In this document: positions 1-16,295 of the stretch, one piece after another
Numbering within the stretch: position 1 is the first letter of the stretch
Layout of the letters: the number at the start of each line of letters is the position of its first letter
NCBI GenBank assembly: GCA_030737835.1
Contig: CM060847.1
Location: forward strand, 13,282,704-13,346,703
Length of the DNA stretch: 64,000 nt
Direction of reading: 5' to 3'
DNA from: Acorus gramineus
Taxonomy: Eukaryota > Streptophyta > Magnoliopsida > Acorales > Acoraceae
Translations under genes and position numbers: made by a program
Notes under the pieces: model-generated
What the model was told of the DNA's origin: nothing
Seen by the model: only the letters and a program-made list of their open reading frames with translations
Database searches by the model: none

Positions 1-229
1 GGAACCTAAAGATAAGTAAAATATTTTTTTTATAAAAAATTTTATTTGAAAAATTTATTAAATATTTTTATTTAAACATGGTATTTGTTATGGAGACTAT
101 AAGAGATGTAAGGCAAGAGAAGAATAAGGAAAAACAGATCCAGAGCAAATTAAGCATAACTAAATTTGAGATGTTGGTGAGGATGTTGTGAACAGGGACT
201 TAGATTTCAATCGAATGAAAACTTTCGAG

Positions 230-446
230 TCACGTTACTGTGTTGCTCTCCTTAAAACAATATTTATTCTTGCACCCACTGAAATAGTGTGCACATGATA
301 CTGCAAATCTATCTCCATGACAACTCGAAGCAAAAGCAATTCCACCAATTTTTTGCACTGATGATAGTGAACAGAATAATGATAAGCAAACCCAAGTGAA
401 CCAAGGTTCTAGTATTAAGTTTTGCAGAAACCCAATACAAGAACAT
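230..446 (-). pseudogene. Small secreted Cys-rich peptide gene, frameshifted
   Basis: The reading frame from the ATG at 446 encodes about 30 residues with a strongly hydrophobic stretch ending in an Ala-containing cleavage-like site, as in a signal peptide. It then reads into a stop. One frame over, the sequence continues openly to the stop at 230 and carries four cysteines spaced C-x8-C-x6-C-x4-C. The two halves meet at a run of six A (near 347-352), and a run of five would join them into one frame of about 72 codons. A TATAAATA box lies at 511-519 on the same strand, the right distance upstream for a roughly 40-nt leader. I infer a small secreted cysteine-rich peptide of unknown family, broken by one extra base or by a sequencing error. 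The duplicate of this region near 18.1 kb lacks it. Confidence 0.4.
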
Positions 447-510
447 ACTTTAGGTAAAAAAAGAAAGTCTTTGATGATTGCAGAGTGGTTTGAAAGGTTG
501 GAATCCATGC

Positions 511-519
511 ATATTTATA
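511..519 (-). promoter_or_regulatory. TATA box of the small Cys-rich peptide gene
   Basis: TATAAATA reads on the minus strand about 65 bases upstream of the ATG at 446, which places transcription start near 485. A CCGTTGGATC motif, common in plant promoters, lies further upstream near 575. Confidence 0.45.
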
Positions 520-1735
520 GGCATTAGAACACTCTTTCAAGGCATCCGAAAAAGCCCAATTGTCTTCAATCTGGACCGTTGGATCTTCAATTACAAGATC
601 GATTATTTAGATAGATCATCATCTGATGCATCACTTCCAATCGCACCCCCCCCCCCCAATCACTGAAACTGTTACTTGATCAATCAAACAGTACACATTG
701 CATCTGATGAAAACAATTTCCACCATCCGATTAGCCAAAAAGAAAAAGTTCCACCTCTTAGCGATGATGCACACATGCGAAATACACCAACAAGTGCACA
801 CGCGCGAACGTGCTTAAGCACCATGTGCATAACACCAAATTATTCATAAAATAAACAATGCTTTATACACACTACACTTTATATAGTGTACATGACTTTT
901 CTTTTTTTCTAATGTAAGACTAAAACCCAACAAAACACAAACTTACAAGACAAATAAAATACGTTTGAAAAATCACTAACATGAGACATTATTTTGAATT
1001 GATTTTCAATCTTTTCATATCTAGAAATCTTTTTTATTGAATTTGATTTGTAAATATATATATGTAATACACGTACTAGTAATGTTGCGCACATATTAAA
1101 AGTGCCCTTTTGGCCAATCAAAAGATGTGGATTTTGACCATTTCTCATCCTAAGGCTGCATTTAGAAACACATATTGAAAAACAGCTTTGACTTTTTAAC
1201 ACATGTTTTGATTATGTAATCATTTGAGTTGTTTTTATTTAATCAATGAATCACATTTGTTGTTAATAACAGAAGCTGCTTTTGTTGAAATAAACACAAT
1301 TTTCAAGGCACTTTTTTTATTAGAATCCATATCCAACTTTTTAATTGAACAAACTTGTTTGGAACTTTACTACTCAAAACGGGTCACTAAACGGACATAA
1401 GATATAACCAAAATTCCAACCTCATTGTGTTAATTCATTATTTGAAATAAATATAAAAAAAATATTAAAACACATGTCAAGGAAATTTTGACAGTATATG
1501 ATTGTTTGAATGCTATATCCAAAAATCCCATTTGGGGGAATTGATGGTAATATATCATTTGATTATCCAATTTAATGTTAATATTTAAACGTCAATTATC
1601 CAAAAAAAACTGTATCCAAAGAGATCCGAATCTGAAAGTTCAGATATAAATATTAACATATCTGATTTATATTTGTCTGATTGACAAACTTAATCGTGCA
1701 TGAATGAAAACCAGTTATAATCTATTCAACAATAC

Positions 1736-2023
1736 CTCTGTCTGGTTTTGAACGAACTCGACGTGGAACATGTTATGATAGATCATCATCTCATGGACGC
1801 CACTCAAACGGAGGCCGTTCCACGGACCGCTTCGGTAAACCTACACCGAATTCGGGCTTCTGAGCATCATGAACTGCGGCGATCCGTGGATGTCCAGGTA
1901 GAACAAGTAGTCCCCTGACATCGGGTCGTTGGGGCTCCTCCACGATATGTCATGCTCCGATTGAACCCCGATCCGAAGGTCCCAACCGATCTTCATCCCG
2001 GGTAAGAGCGTGTCCGTCGGATT
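1736..2023 (-). pseudogene. S-domain receptor kinase remnant, extracellular part
   Basis: On the minus strand this matches the end of exon 1 of the intact receptor kinase (about 7434-7700): the lectin-to-S-locus-glycoprotein region with its SGPWNG-like and SGDY-like segments. The frame is damaged. It ends at the same splice donor, an AGAGGT context followed by a GTTGAATAGATTATAA stretch that also follows the donor of the intact gene, so both descend from an ancestor that already had this intron. The similarity stops abruptly near 2023, where a kinase remnant begins on the opposite strand. Confidence 0.75.
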
Positions 2024-2033
2024 GTAATATTCA

Positions 2034-2570
2034 TGCAGTAGTTAAATGCCTCCTGAGTACGTCCTCTGGGAAAATCTGATGTATTCAGCTATGGAGTCTT
2101 GTTCTTGGAGATCATTAGTGGAAGAAGGAACATGAAAATTAATCAGTTGAATGATTCTTTAAACCTCTTACAATATTAAGCCAAGGATCAACTTATCACG
2201 ATTACAGATCCACGATTGTGATCACTTATCATTGTTTGGACGACTTGTATTGTCATTTCAAGCGTGAGAGCTATGGGAAGAGGACAAGGCCTTGGAATTC
2301 ATGGATCCTCTGTTTGGTGATGCATTCCCTTCAAATGAAGCTTCGAAATACATTCATATTGACATGTTGTGTGTACAAGAGAGGGCAGTGGATCGTCCAA
2401 CGATGTCGGATGTGGTTGCATTGCTTGTTGCTTGGTAGTGACACTACATCTCTGCCTGTCCCAAAACAAGCTGCATTTTCTGCTGGAACAGATCATCAGA
2501 ACCAGGAATCATGCAGTATAGATGATGTTACAGTGACTTATAGTTTTCCGTCTTGGTCATTTATATTTTC
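2034..2570 (+). pseudogene. Receptor kinase remnant, last two kinase exons
   Basis: The plus strand encodes the end of an S-domain kinase. A GKSDVFSYGVLFLEIISGRR segment (kinase subdomain IX) lies near 2070-2135 after a PPEY motif. An intron-like gap follows, then a last exon near 2263-2555 with WEEDKALEFMDPLFG, LCVQERAVDRPTMSDVV and an ESCSIDDVTVT tail. About 30 bases are missing between the PPEY and GKSD parts, and a frameshift separates the VQERA block from the C-terminus. No N-terminal kinase or extracellular exons lie beside it on this strand. It abuts the minus-strand remnant head to head, which implies an inversion or two broken copies. Confidence 0.75.
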
Positions 2571-2924
2571 CCATCTTCTGTTATTATTGTATAATTAGAG
2601 TAAATTTTTATGCACCTAAACAATACATTTATCCATTCCATGTTTATGATAGTGTATGTAGGCATGCTCACAATGTCACTATCCGTAAATATTTATATCA
2701 CAATTATTTATTTGTTTGTTTATTCTGAATGTTGATGCATGACTACTTAATAGTTCTTTGCATATTGTTTGACACATTCAAAGGTGAACAGATGAATATG
2801 ACAAATTTAATTTCAGTTGCTTTCAAATTACTTCACTTGTTGTCAAGTATTGATAATTTGAGAAACACACCTCTCTATGAATTCACTCAAAAATTGAAGA
2901 AAAAAAAACATATGATTTTCTCTA
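2571..2924. other. Intergenic, between kinase remnant and receptor kinase
   Basis: AT-rich sequence with no coding signal. Part of it is probably the 3' untranslated region and terminator of the minus-strand receptor kinase whose stop codon is at 2925-2927. Confidence 0.5.
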
Positions 2925-8189
<5,265 letters not shown>

Positions 8190-8379
8190 TGCATGACAAT
8201 TGTATTTCTCAATGTGGGGGGTTCGTTTTATTGGAAAACAGAGGACCAGTTCGTAGTCTTCCTCATTGAAGACTTTGTTGTTGTTTCAATGTTCTTATTT
8301 TCCCAAATTGACCGGCGTAGCCAAATTTGTTCAAGAATTCCATGGTTGAAATACCTTGATGGTGTGGACTTTGGTGTTC
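8190..8379 (-). promoter_or_regulatory. Probable promoter and leader of the receptor kinase
   Basis: This lies directly upstream of the receptor-kinase ATG. I see no convincing TATA box. A stretch at 8219-8252 is repeated almost exactly at 9006-9040, so this promoter sequence took part in a local duplication. Confidence 0.35.
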
Positions 8380-8600
8380 CAATTGTTGGGAAGGTTATTC
8401 GCAGAAGTCACCAACAAAATATCACATCATGCGAAGAACACAAGATATACGTGGTTCGGCCTAGGCCTACATCTACGGGGCAAAAACAGATAATCCACTT
8501 TGATAGTTGAGATACATTAAGAGACTCACAAACTCTCTCAAATACACTGAATCGAGACATAATCCCAACACCAATACCATTCAAATACTTAGTCAAATAC
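8380..8600. repeat. Dispersed retroelement-like fragment
   Basis: It contains an ACGTGGTTCGGCC...CTACATCTACGGGG motif pair (near 8451-8480), which I recognise as typical of dispersed plant LTR/TRIM-type repeats. No coding sequence or clear ends are visible. Confidence 0.4.
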
Positions 8601-8792
8601 TAATCAATACTAGTTGGTATGGACTTTGGTGTTCGAATACTAATACTAATTTGTTGATCCTATACTAATCAAATTTCATGAATTGTTCTGAATGAACTTT
8701 GGTGTGGACTTTCAAAGTGACAGAATATTCGGTGTGGTCTCTAATTTCCTAATCGATCCAAGAATACGAGGACAAAGAATTTCATATTTTTT

Positions 8793-9216
8793 ACCATAGC
8801 TAGCCAAAGATGTAATGTCACTATCAAACAATTAATGTAATCACATCCAACATTGTTGGTCGATCCACTGCCATATCTTGTACACACACAACAGGCCAAT
8901 TTGAATGCATTATTTCAAAACTTCATTTGAAGGGCAAGTGATGACGATCATTTGTACACACACACATAGGATCATTTGTACACACACACATAGGATATTT
9001 CTCAAGGGTTCGTTTTATTGGAAAGCAGAGGACCAGTTTTATTAACCATAGCCAAAGATGTAATGTCACTATCAAACAATTAATGTAATCACATCCAACA
9101 TTGTTGGTCGATCCACTGCCATATCTTGTACAGACACAACAGGCCAGTTTGAATGCATTATTTCAAAACTTCATTTGAAGGGCGCATGATGACGATCATT
9201 TGTACACACATAGGAT
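8793..9216. repeat. Tandem duplication of about 170 bp
   Basis: Two near-identical units (about 8793-8970 and 9044-9213) share the run from CATAGC..GCCAAAGATGTAATG through TTCATTTGAAGGGC. CA-rich microsatellite (TACACACACACATAGGATC) lies at the end of unit 1. The spacer at 9006-9040 is itself a copy of 8219-8252, so a larger block that includes receptor-kinase promoter sequence was duplicated. Confidence 0.85.
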
Positions 9217-9297
9217 CCATGAGTTCCTGTGATGACGATCGTGTAGAAATCTTTTCTACCCTCATTGGTTGTCACTGTTGTATCTTCCTCGTGTTAG

Positions 9298-9692
9298 AGC
9301 ATCTCCAATAGACACGTGAACTCACTGGTTAGTGTTAAATTTTTAGAAAACATGTAAAAATAGTGCTCCAATAGAAATATTAAGGGCAAGCTAAAAGTGG
9401 ACCCTGTCTGTCATATGTTAACGGAAGTGTTAACTGTGGCTAATGCTTTAGCCAACTAAATGTGAGACCCACCATTCAAAATATTCAAATAAATGTTATT
9501 TTGGGCGGGTGGAGAAGTTTGAATGGGTAGAGAGATGGGCCCATTATTATTTTGACTAGTTATTTAACTAATCTATTGGAGTAACAACAATCAACTAAAT
9601 AATAATGTAGTAAATGAGTGTCTAGTTGAGTGATAAAGTACTGACATTGCACTTTAACATCTTGGTTAATTAACATGTCTATTGGATATGGA
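9298..9692. mobile_element. Tourist/PIF-like MITE, 395 bp
   Basis: Imperfect terminal inverted repeats: GAGCATCTCCAATAGACACG at the left end, and on the right end the complement reads TCCATATCCAATAGACATG. Flanking TTA (9295-9297 and 9693-9695) fits the 3-bp target duplication of PIF/Harbinger elements. It has no coding capacity. A CT microsatellite (9718-9737) follows just outside. Confidence 0.6.
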
Positions 9693-9695
9693 TTA

Positions 9696-11002
9696 CTATC
9701 TTATTTTCTTATATTTGCTCTCTCTCTCTCTCTCTCGTCTCTATTCGGACATTAATTGTCCTTTTTGAAAAGTCTTTTAAAATAGAAATGTCCAAAATTC
9801 AACTAAAAAAACCTTGTCCTCTTCCCATAAATCCCAAGCCTCAACGAGTATTTAAAATAATAATAATGAAGCAATATTCACAATAATCAATCCATTTAAT
9901 TTCACTACAATATATATGAGTATCTCCCGTCTTTGATAAAAAAATAATATGAGGGCAAATAGATAAATTTATGAGCTTGAGTAAATTTAACCACGGTTGA
10001 GTTTTTTTTTATGTTTGTGGGGACCTAGCTTCACATTTAAATAACTTATGTGAAATTTAACATGTTTTCAGTGATTTACATATCTGTGACCCATTTTTAT
10101 GGTTCATATTTTTTTTATCAAATTGAAACATTAGATCAAATGAAATCCTTTCAAGCTTGGCCTTCATTCCTAATTGAGTGGATTTATTATTTGAAAAAAG
10201 CCATTCAAACTACCATCATAGACACCAAGTGCTGTGTACTTATCTGAATGTTCAAAAACGCTAAGTGATTAGATACGTGATGTATATATATGGACCTAAT
10301 CACTTAATTGTGCATTTAGCACATGATCTGAATATACATTTAGACCGGATGATTTATCACATTTTTTGTAATTTAAAATGATAATTCTGGTTGTCATCAC
10401 CACTTCCACGCCCACATAAATTTTTGCATATATTTCTCATACTAATATCATAATACATCTATAAAATAGTTTAATTATATATGTATTTTATCATATTTAT
10501 CTTGTATAATTTATGAGTATATATTTATTGCTCCAACTAGTATACTACTGAAAATAAGAGCAAATGAAATGAAGAGGACTTATTGATTAATGCAAATAAA
10601 TAGAAAAATCACTGAGAGGTGAAGTCCACTGTCCTTGAGACTGATTTCACCCCTCTACCCGTTCAACTAAGAGATTGTCATCTCAACCTCTAGGATTCAA
10701 TAACCACACGCTTTGGTTGTCATGCCCTGAGAAAAACCAAATGAACACAAGCTCGCAATACTCACTGAAGACATGATCATGTGGAATGAACTATTGAAAG
10801 ATGTGTATGTCTTCTTTTCACAATGTATGCCTCTTTAGATAAAGTCACAAGCCCTAGAAATAAACACGTTATATTAACGGAATACATGCATGCATAATAA
10901 TGAAATTGATGCACCGATATAAATGAAATTGGTGGACGATTACAATGAATCTAAGAGATATGTTGTTGTTTAGAAACATGTATAATACTTGGATTTGGCA
11001 AG
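9696..11002. other. Intergenic DNA without recognised genes
   Basis: AT-rich, with a CT microsatellite at 9718-9737. Near 10615-10660 there is a stretch (GTGAAGTCCACTGTCCTTGAG followed by TTTCACCCCTC) that can pair with itself and looks like a degenerate retroelement piece. I see no credible reading frame. Confidence 0.5.
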
Positions 11003-13777
11003 TGATGCAGTGTAGGGCTACGCTCTTCTGATAACCCGATCAATCTTCAAGAATGTGAAATCTGCAGACTCCAACGACGCTGTTGATACGCGAAAAATAT
11101 CATAACGATGAGCTTCAATGAGTCTGTGATTCCTAAGAATACCATAAACGATGAAAACTATGTAGTTGTTAATCCTCCTAGGATAACGAAATACAATAGA
11201 GAAAATAAAAATTATATTCATCAAAATCTTCTCTTTAATTTTGTGATTACAAAGCTATTTATATAACAGAGAGTCTTAACAAACTAGGTACTAACAAATT
11301 AGGATCTCAATAAATCTTTAAATCTCTGAAATCACAAAGAAACCCTAACTAAATCCTAACCAAATCCAAATTGGTTGTCCCAACTTTGGCTCTGATACCA
11401 ATTGATGCAGCGTGGAACTACGCTCTTCTACTGACTCAATCAACCTCCAAGGATGCGAGATCTACGGGCTCCAACGACACTGTTGATTCACGAAAAATAC
11501 CAGGATGATAGACTTCAACGAGTTTGCCGATTCCTAAGAATAATAGAAACGTTGAAAATCAAATCCTCCTAGGATAACAAAATATAATAGAAAAAATAAA
11601 GGGATTTTTTCATTTATACCCCTGTTAAATATGATATTTTGCGTTATACCCCCCTTAAAAAGCTAATTGCATCTATACCCCTGAAAAACTCTTTCGTGTT
11701 GCAACTGTGCCTTTCCGTCTGTCTCCGTTACCAAGGCTAAACCATCCATGGTTACGAACCTAACTCTACCCCACGAAATGTCTCTTTTACCCCATGGAAT
11801 TTTGCATTTATACCCCTGTTAAATATGGTATTTTGTGTTATACCCCCATTGAAAAGCTAATTGCCTCTATACCCCTGGAAACTTCTTTCGTGTTACAACT
11901 GTGCCCCTCCGTCCATCTCCGTTACCAAGGCTGAACATATAATTTATGTTGTTTTGTATTGCAGTTAAAACAGGACACTCATGTTGATCTAATTTTTAGG
12001 TATGGAGGGTTTTGGAAGATTGATAAAGGCTCAGGAAAAGGAACATATAAGAACATATAAGAGAACATATGTCTTGTATTTTTCAATGCTTATACATTTC
12101 ACATATCATTGTGATCTTGTTTATTAAACAGCAAAAATAAGTAGCTGAATAGACAAATATACATAGATCCATTTTTTTTTCTTGAAATATTTGTAATATC
12201 AACTTTAAAATCAAGACAATTGTTTAAACAGTTTATCTAAAAAGTATTAAATTTCTACTTGGTTCTTCTATGCTTGGAGTGGATCATTATTGAGTTCCAT
12301 ATGGTTCTCATTATGCTAATAGAGATTCTATTGTCTTTTGATTTTTGTTCGTGAAATCTCAACATTGAAATAAAATTTGTGATTTTTTACTTTTGTTCAT
12401 CCTACAATCAATCGGTGTTTTTTTGTCTCTATGTGATGTATTATGCTAATTGATGCTTATTCTACATATTGAGGATCATCTGACATGAAAATTTTGTCAA
12501 TCAATATTTTTATATTTTTTTCACTGTGATAGTTAGGATGATTATGCCTTATTTTCTAGAATGGTTATATGATTGAAATAGTGTTTGTTGATATTTTCTA
12601 TTATGGAAAATAATATCTATCAATGAAACCCAAATAAATACTATTTATCTTAGTCTTTTGAATAATTGTAAGGTTTTCAACATAAAGAATTTAGCTAGAT
12701 CCTGGTATATTTGTTTTTATGTTGAAGAAGGTGAGAAAAAAGAGTTTCAATAGGTCTGGAGGTTGCAAAACTCACTCTTGACATGATGTTCACATGCAAT
12801 TGAAGATATAATTTGATATTAAAAGTCTTTAAACACGTTATGTTTTTTTTTTTGTAACATGTAATTTTGATTATTTCATTTAATTCATATTTAATACTAT
12901 TGTGTCATTTATACAAAAGATCAAATAAATAAATAGAAATCCTAATAGTTAAATTTTTGTATTATGTTATTTTTTGTAATAATTTTTTAATTTAAATGAA
13001 CAACCATAACAAAAAAAAAATTTAATTTAGTAATTTTTTTTATTTTGTTTTTCACTTTAGAATGAAATACCTAACTTCTGGTTTCAAAAAGAATGAAAGG
13101 AACTGGAGTTATCACTTCATAATTTTTTAAGGGCAATTAGTCATTGCTTTTTTATTTCAAAATAAATTTTATGATTATTTTCTGGTATGGTTATATGATT
13201 GAAATAGTGTTTGTTGATAGATTTTCTATTATGAGAAATAAAATCTGTTAGTGAAACCCAAATAAACACTATCTATCTTAGTCTTTTGAATAATTATAAC
13301 GTTTTCAATCAATTATTGAAGAAGATGAGAAAAAAAGGGTTTCAACAAGTATGGAGGTTGAAGAAAATGGGTTTTACAAGCATCAGGCAAACACAGAGGC
13401 ATAGATGAAATTTCAGACAGACACAGAGGTATAAATGCAATTTTTCAAGCCCCTACAGTCCAAATGGTTGTTTGGTCAATTCATTTTGCATTTAACGCCG
13501 TTAATGGAATATTCCCGGTATATTCCACTCTCATCCGACGGAACTTAACTTCAGGGGCACAGTTGCAACACGAAAGATTTTTTCAGGGGTATAGATGCAA
13601 TTAGCTTTTTAATGGGGGTATAACGCAAAATACTATATTTAATAGGGGTATACATGCAAATTCTCAAAAATAAAATTCTATTCATAGAATACAGATAGTC
13701 TAACAAACTAAGATCTCAACAAATCTTTAAATATCTCAAATCACAAATAAATCATAACTGAATCCTAACTAAATTCA
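11003..13777 (-). mobile_element. TRIM-like miniature LTR element, interrupted by a Mutator-like element
   Basis: Two direct repeats, 11003-11368 (366 bp) and 11403-13777 (about 300 bp without the insertion), both begin TG and end CA when read on the minus strand. Only about 34 bases separate them. That spacer holds TGGTATCAGAGCCAA (complement of 11386-11400), the classic primer-binding site for initiator tRNA-Met, two bases from the LTR end. No gag or pol is present, so this is a TRIM-type or severely deleted element. I found no matching 5-bp target duplication. The second LTR also lacks about 60 bases present in the first. Confidence 0.75.
11601..13665. mobile_element. Mutator-like element (MULE), 2065 bp, non-autonomous
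   Basis: Long terminal inverted repeats of about 110 bp (start 11601, end 13665) are almost identical over the TATACCCC-rich part. They are flanked by a perfect 9-bp target duplication AAAAATAAA (11592-11600 and 13666-13674). Long TIRs plus 9-bp duplications are the signature of Mutator-like elements. The left TIR is repeated in tandem (about 11793-11937). The interior has a roughly 120-bp direct repeat (12550-12690 and 13180-13310). A short open stretch near 11975-12030 reads HVDLIFRYGGFWKIDKGSG, possibly a decayed transposase or captured exon start. There is no intact transposase. Confidence 0.85.
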
Positions 13778-14623
13778 GATTTAAAATTCAAATTTAGATT
13801 CTAAAAATAAAATAAAAATACTAACAAACATAAAAATGATTAAAATAGTAAATCAATCACCATCATTCATTTGTTAGTCTTCAATGTCGATCGAACGATC
13901 CATGATCTCGCTACATCAACCAGTCAAAAGGACAAGCATTGTGATGAAAAAATATTTATTACATTTAATATTTATAATTACAATTTTAGAATCACAAGAA
14001 ATAAGACCTACGGATTAAGATCCTCTGCTTTAAAAAGCAGAGGAATCCAAACCCAATACTTACATCTGTATCAAATGAAGCCCTTGCCTATAACTCACGG
14101 ACTCTCTGACTATGACAGTTGTGCCACAACAAATGGCCAATCCATAGATGACCATGGAAGGAATGAATTGAAACTCCATCTTCCTCTCAACCCACATCTT
14201 CATTGAAATTCACAAAATTATTCACCAATTCCATGCAGGTTAAGAAGAGGAGCCCCACATGAAGAAAAAGATTGAACTATTATTGGGGGGTTGTTGTGGT
14301 TGTTCTTTCATCGAAGCTTCTGCTGGGGTCCAGCTTCTTTGTTTCCTTGCTAGATGAACAAGTCCAATAAATCCAGGAGTGTAAGTGAGAGTTAACATTT
14401 TTGCTTCTAAACGATGTTGGCCTTTGGCCTTTCTTTCATATTTGAATAGTCAAGAAAGAGAATGAAAAACGAGAGAATTGTCTATTTGGCTCTTGTGCTG
14501 GCCTTTCTTCCAAGGGTTATGCTAATCTACGCCTGCTTGCCCAACATTGGTTTAGTTAGGAAAATTTTAATGTGTGTTAACACAATATGAATGTTTGATT
14601 AATCAAAAGTTAAGGCTAGATCC
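13778..14623. other. Intergenic DNA without recognised genes
   Basis: AT-rich at first, then moderately mixed sequence around 14040-14500. An open stretch at 13871-14206 shows no known motif, and I judge it non-coding. Confidence 0.5.
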
Positions 14624-14631
14624 TGTCATGC

Positions 14632-15427
14632 ATGGCCGGCCCTGATTATAGGCTGGGTAGGCGATCCCCTAAAGGCCCCTTCTTCAAAAAGGGCCTCCAA
14701 ATCTAGAAAAAAAATTTATATTAATCTTTTGATATTAAACTTAATGATAATTTTACATCCAGTCCATTTTGTAGCCCTAAATTCAATTTAAAAGTGTTTT
14801 GAATTTTTTTAAAATAGTATACATCATCTAATAAGATACATGTTTTTATAATAAGTGAATCATATACTATAATAAATAGCATATATGCATTGTTAAGTTG
14901 AGTATACGCTTTGATAATTTTCTATCGACGCATATGGGACTGGAATTAAAGCTAAAATAAAAACTATGTGCAACAACACTCTAAAATTAATTTTTTTAAA
15001 AAAAATAAGTTGAATATGTCTTTCTATTTATTTTAAATTTATAAGTTTTATTTGAAAATGTAATCTTTGTTTGACATCATTATGAAAAGTATTTTTTTTG
15101 TGATTTTTAAAAAATCTCATCTGTATTTTTATATATTTAATATATTTTTAGTATATTCTATTTTATAGGGATTTATTTATTTTCTATAAAAGAAATGATC
15201 TTATTTTTGTGATTTTTTTTCTTTTTAAAGAAGAACTCGATGAGTTTTTTTTTTTGTTATATTTTATTTTTAATCATTATTATCATTTTTTTGCTTTGTC
15301 TTGATTTTTTTATTACTAACATGATTAAAACATTCACTCAAAAATTTTAATATATATATATAGGACCCCATTTTATAAGCTGACCAAGGGCCTCACCTAA
15401 ATTTTCTTATCTCAGGACCGGCCCTAT
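14632..15427. mobile_element. hAT-like non-autonomous element, 796 bp
   Basis: The ends read ATGGCCGGCCCTGAT on the left and, complemented, ATAGGGCCGGTCCTGAG on the right, a GGCCGGCCCTGA-type inverted repeat. Flanks are TGTCATGC (14624-14631) and TGTCATGA (15428-15435), an 8-bp target duplication with one mismatch, as expected for hAT elements. Subterminal GGCCCC/GGGCCT runs add to this. The interior is AT-rich without a reading frame. Confidence 0.7.
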
Positions 15428-15435
15428 TGTCATGA

Positions 15436-16295
15436 TTAGATCTCATTGAGAACTGACAAGTCTCGATAGAATCCTATCACTGCTAGATCCCATCTCACTG
15501 TATTGTTGGGTGTTAATGTAAATTATATTACAACATAAAAGTGAAATAAAGTCATTGTGATAAGAATTCAAGTTCTCTATATTTATGTGCAGATCTTTCT
15601 TAAATCATGTTTGAATTCGTGGTGAGACAGATTCTATGATGAAAAATCCGATAAAACACCGTCTCAAATCCAAATGATTATTTATTTATTTTTTTTTTTT
15701 ATTTTTTTTTTTAGTTCACACTGCCCAACATTAATCCATCCCACGTCCACAAGCCAATCTCTTACATTTCATAAGCCCCTAAGATCCTAGCTTTTTAAAA
15801 CGTGGACGTCTCCATCGCATATCCAAACGAGGCCTTAATAGTTAGTAGTGTCCAACCACCGAAACGCAAGACATCAACCTAACAAATTTGGGCTGGTAGC
15901 AATTCCTTGTCTATGCAAGGGAAGGAATCAAAGAAAACAATCTGGTTTTATGGTTCCAAAAACGAAGTAATTCAAGAAAAAACTATGGAATTTGTTATAC
16001 TCATCTAATAATCTGCGCATCTCTTAATAGATATATATGGATGTACTAAAGTGAGTCCTGGTTGGAAGAACATAAACCCATATGTGCAGATCTCACATAA
16101 ACACACCCACACAAAGACTAATTTGATGGAATACTTGGAAATAATTCTGTCCATCCATACAGAGAGAAGAGAAAACAGAGTGAATTAGCTTAACAAAGAT
16201 CCAAATTTTCCTTCAATTTATTGAATCAAACATCCCCAGAAAAGAATGAACCCCCAAAAAAAATCATTAAAAAAAAAAAAAAACACTTTCATCAG
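15436..16295. other. Intergenic DNA, includes 3' flank of the EF-hand gene
   Basis: Low-complexity T-rich tract near 15680-15712. A CAAACGAGGCCTTAATAGTTAG stretch near 15822 resembles a transposon end but I found no partner. The last 150 bases before 16295 are probably the 3' untranslated region of the minus-strand EF-hand gene. Confidence 0.5.

Larger units (their letters stand above)
1..1490. repeat. Segmental duplicate, copy 1 (copy 2 at 18005-18778)
   Basis: Many stretches here recur in the same order and orientation at 18005-18778. Examples are the block around 835-935 (matching 18145-18260), the block around 1100-1300 and the block around 1370-1490 ending in a shared ACACATGTCAAGGAAA. 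Copy 1 carries about 590 extra bases (about 231-820) that contain the small Cys-rich peptide gene. The copies have diverged by substitutions and small indels, so the duplication is old. Apart from the peptide gene I see no coding sequence. Confidence 0.8.

Noticed and set aside
13871-14206. 111-codon open frame between TRIM and hAT-like elements
   Set aside because: No motif, no plausible promoter, and ordinary composition for chance translation.
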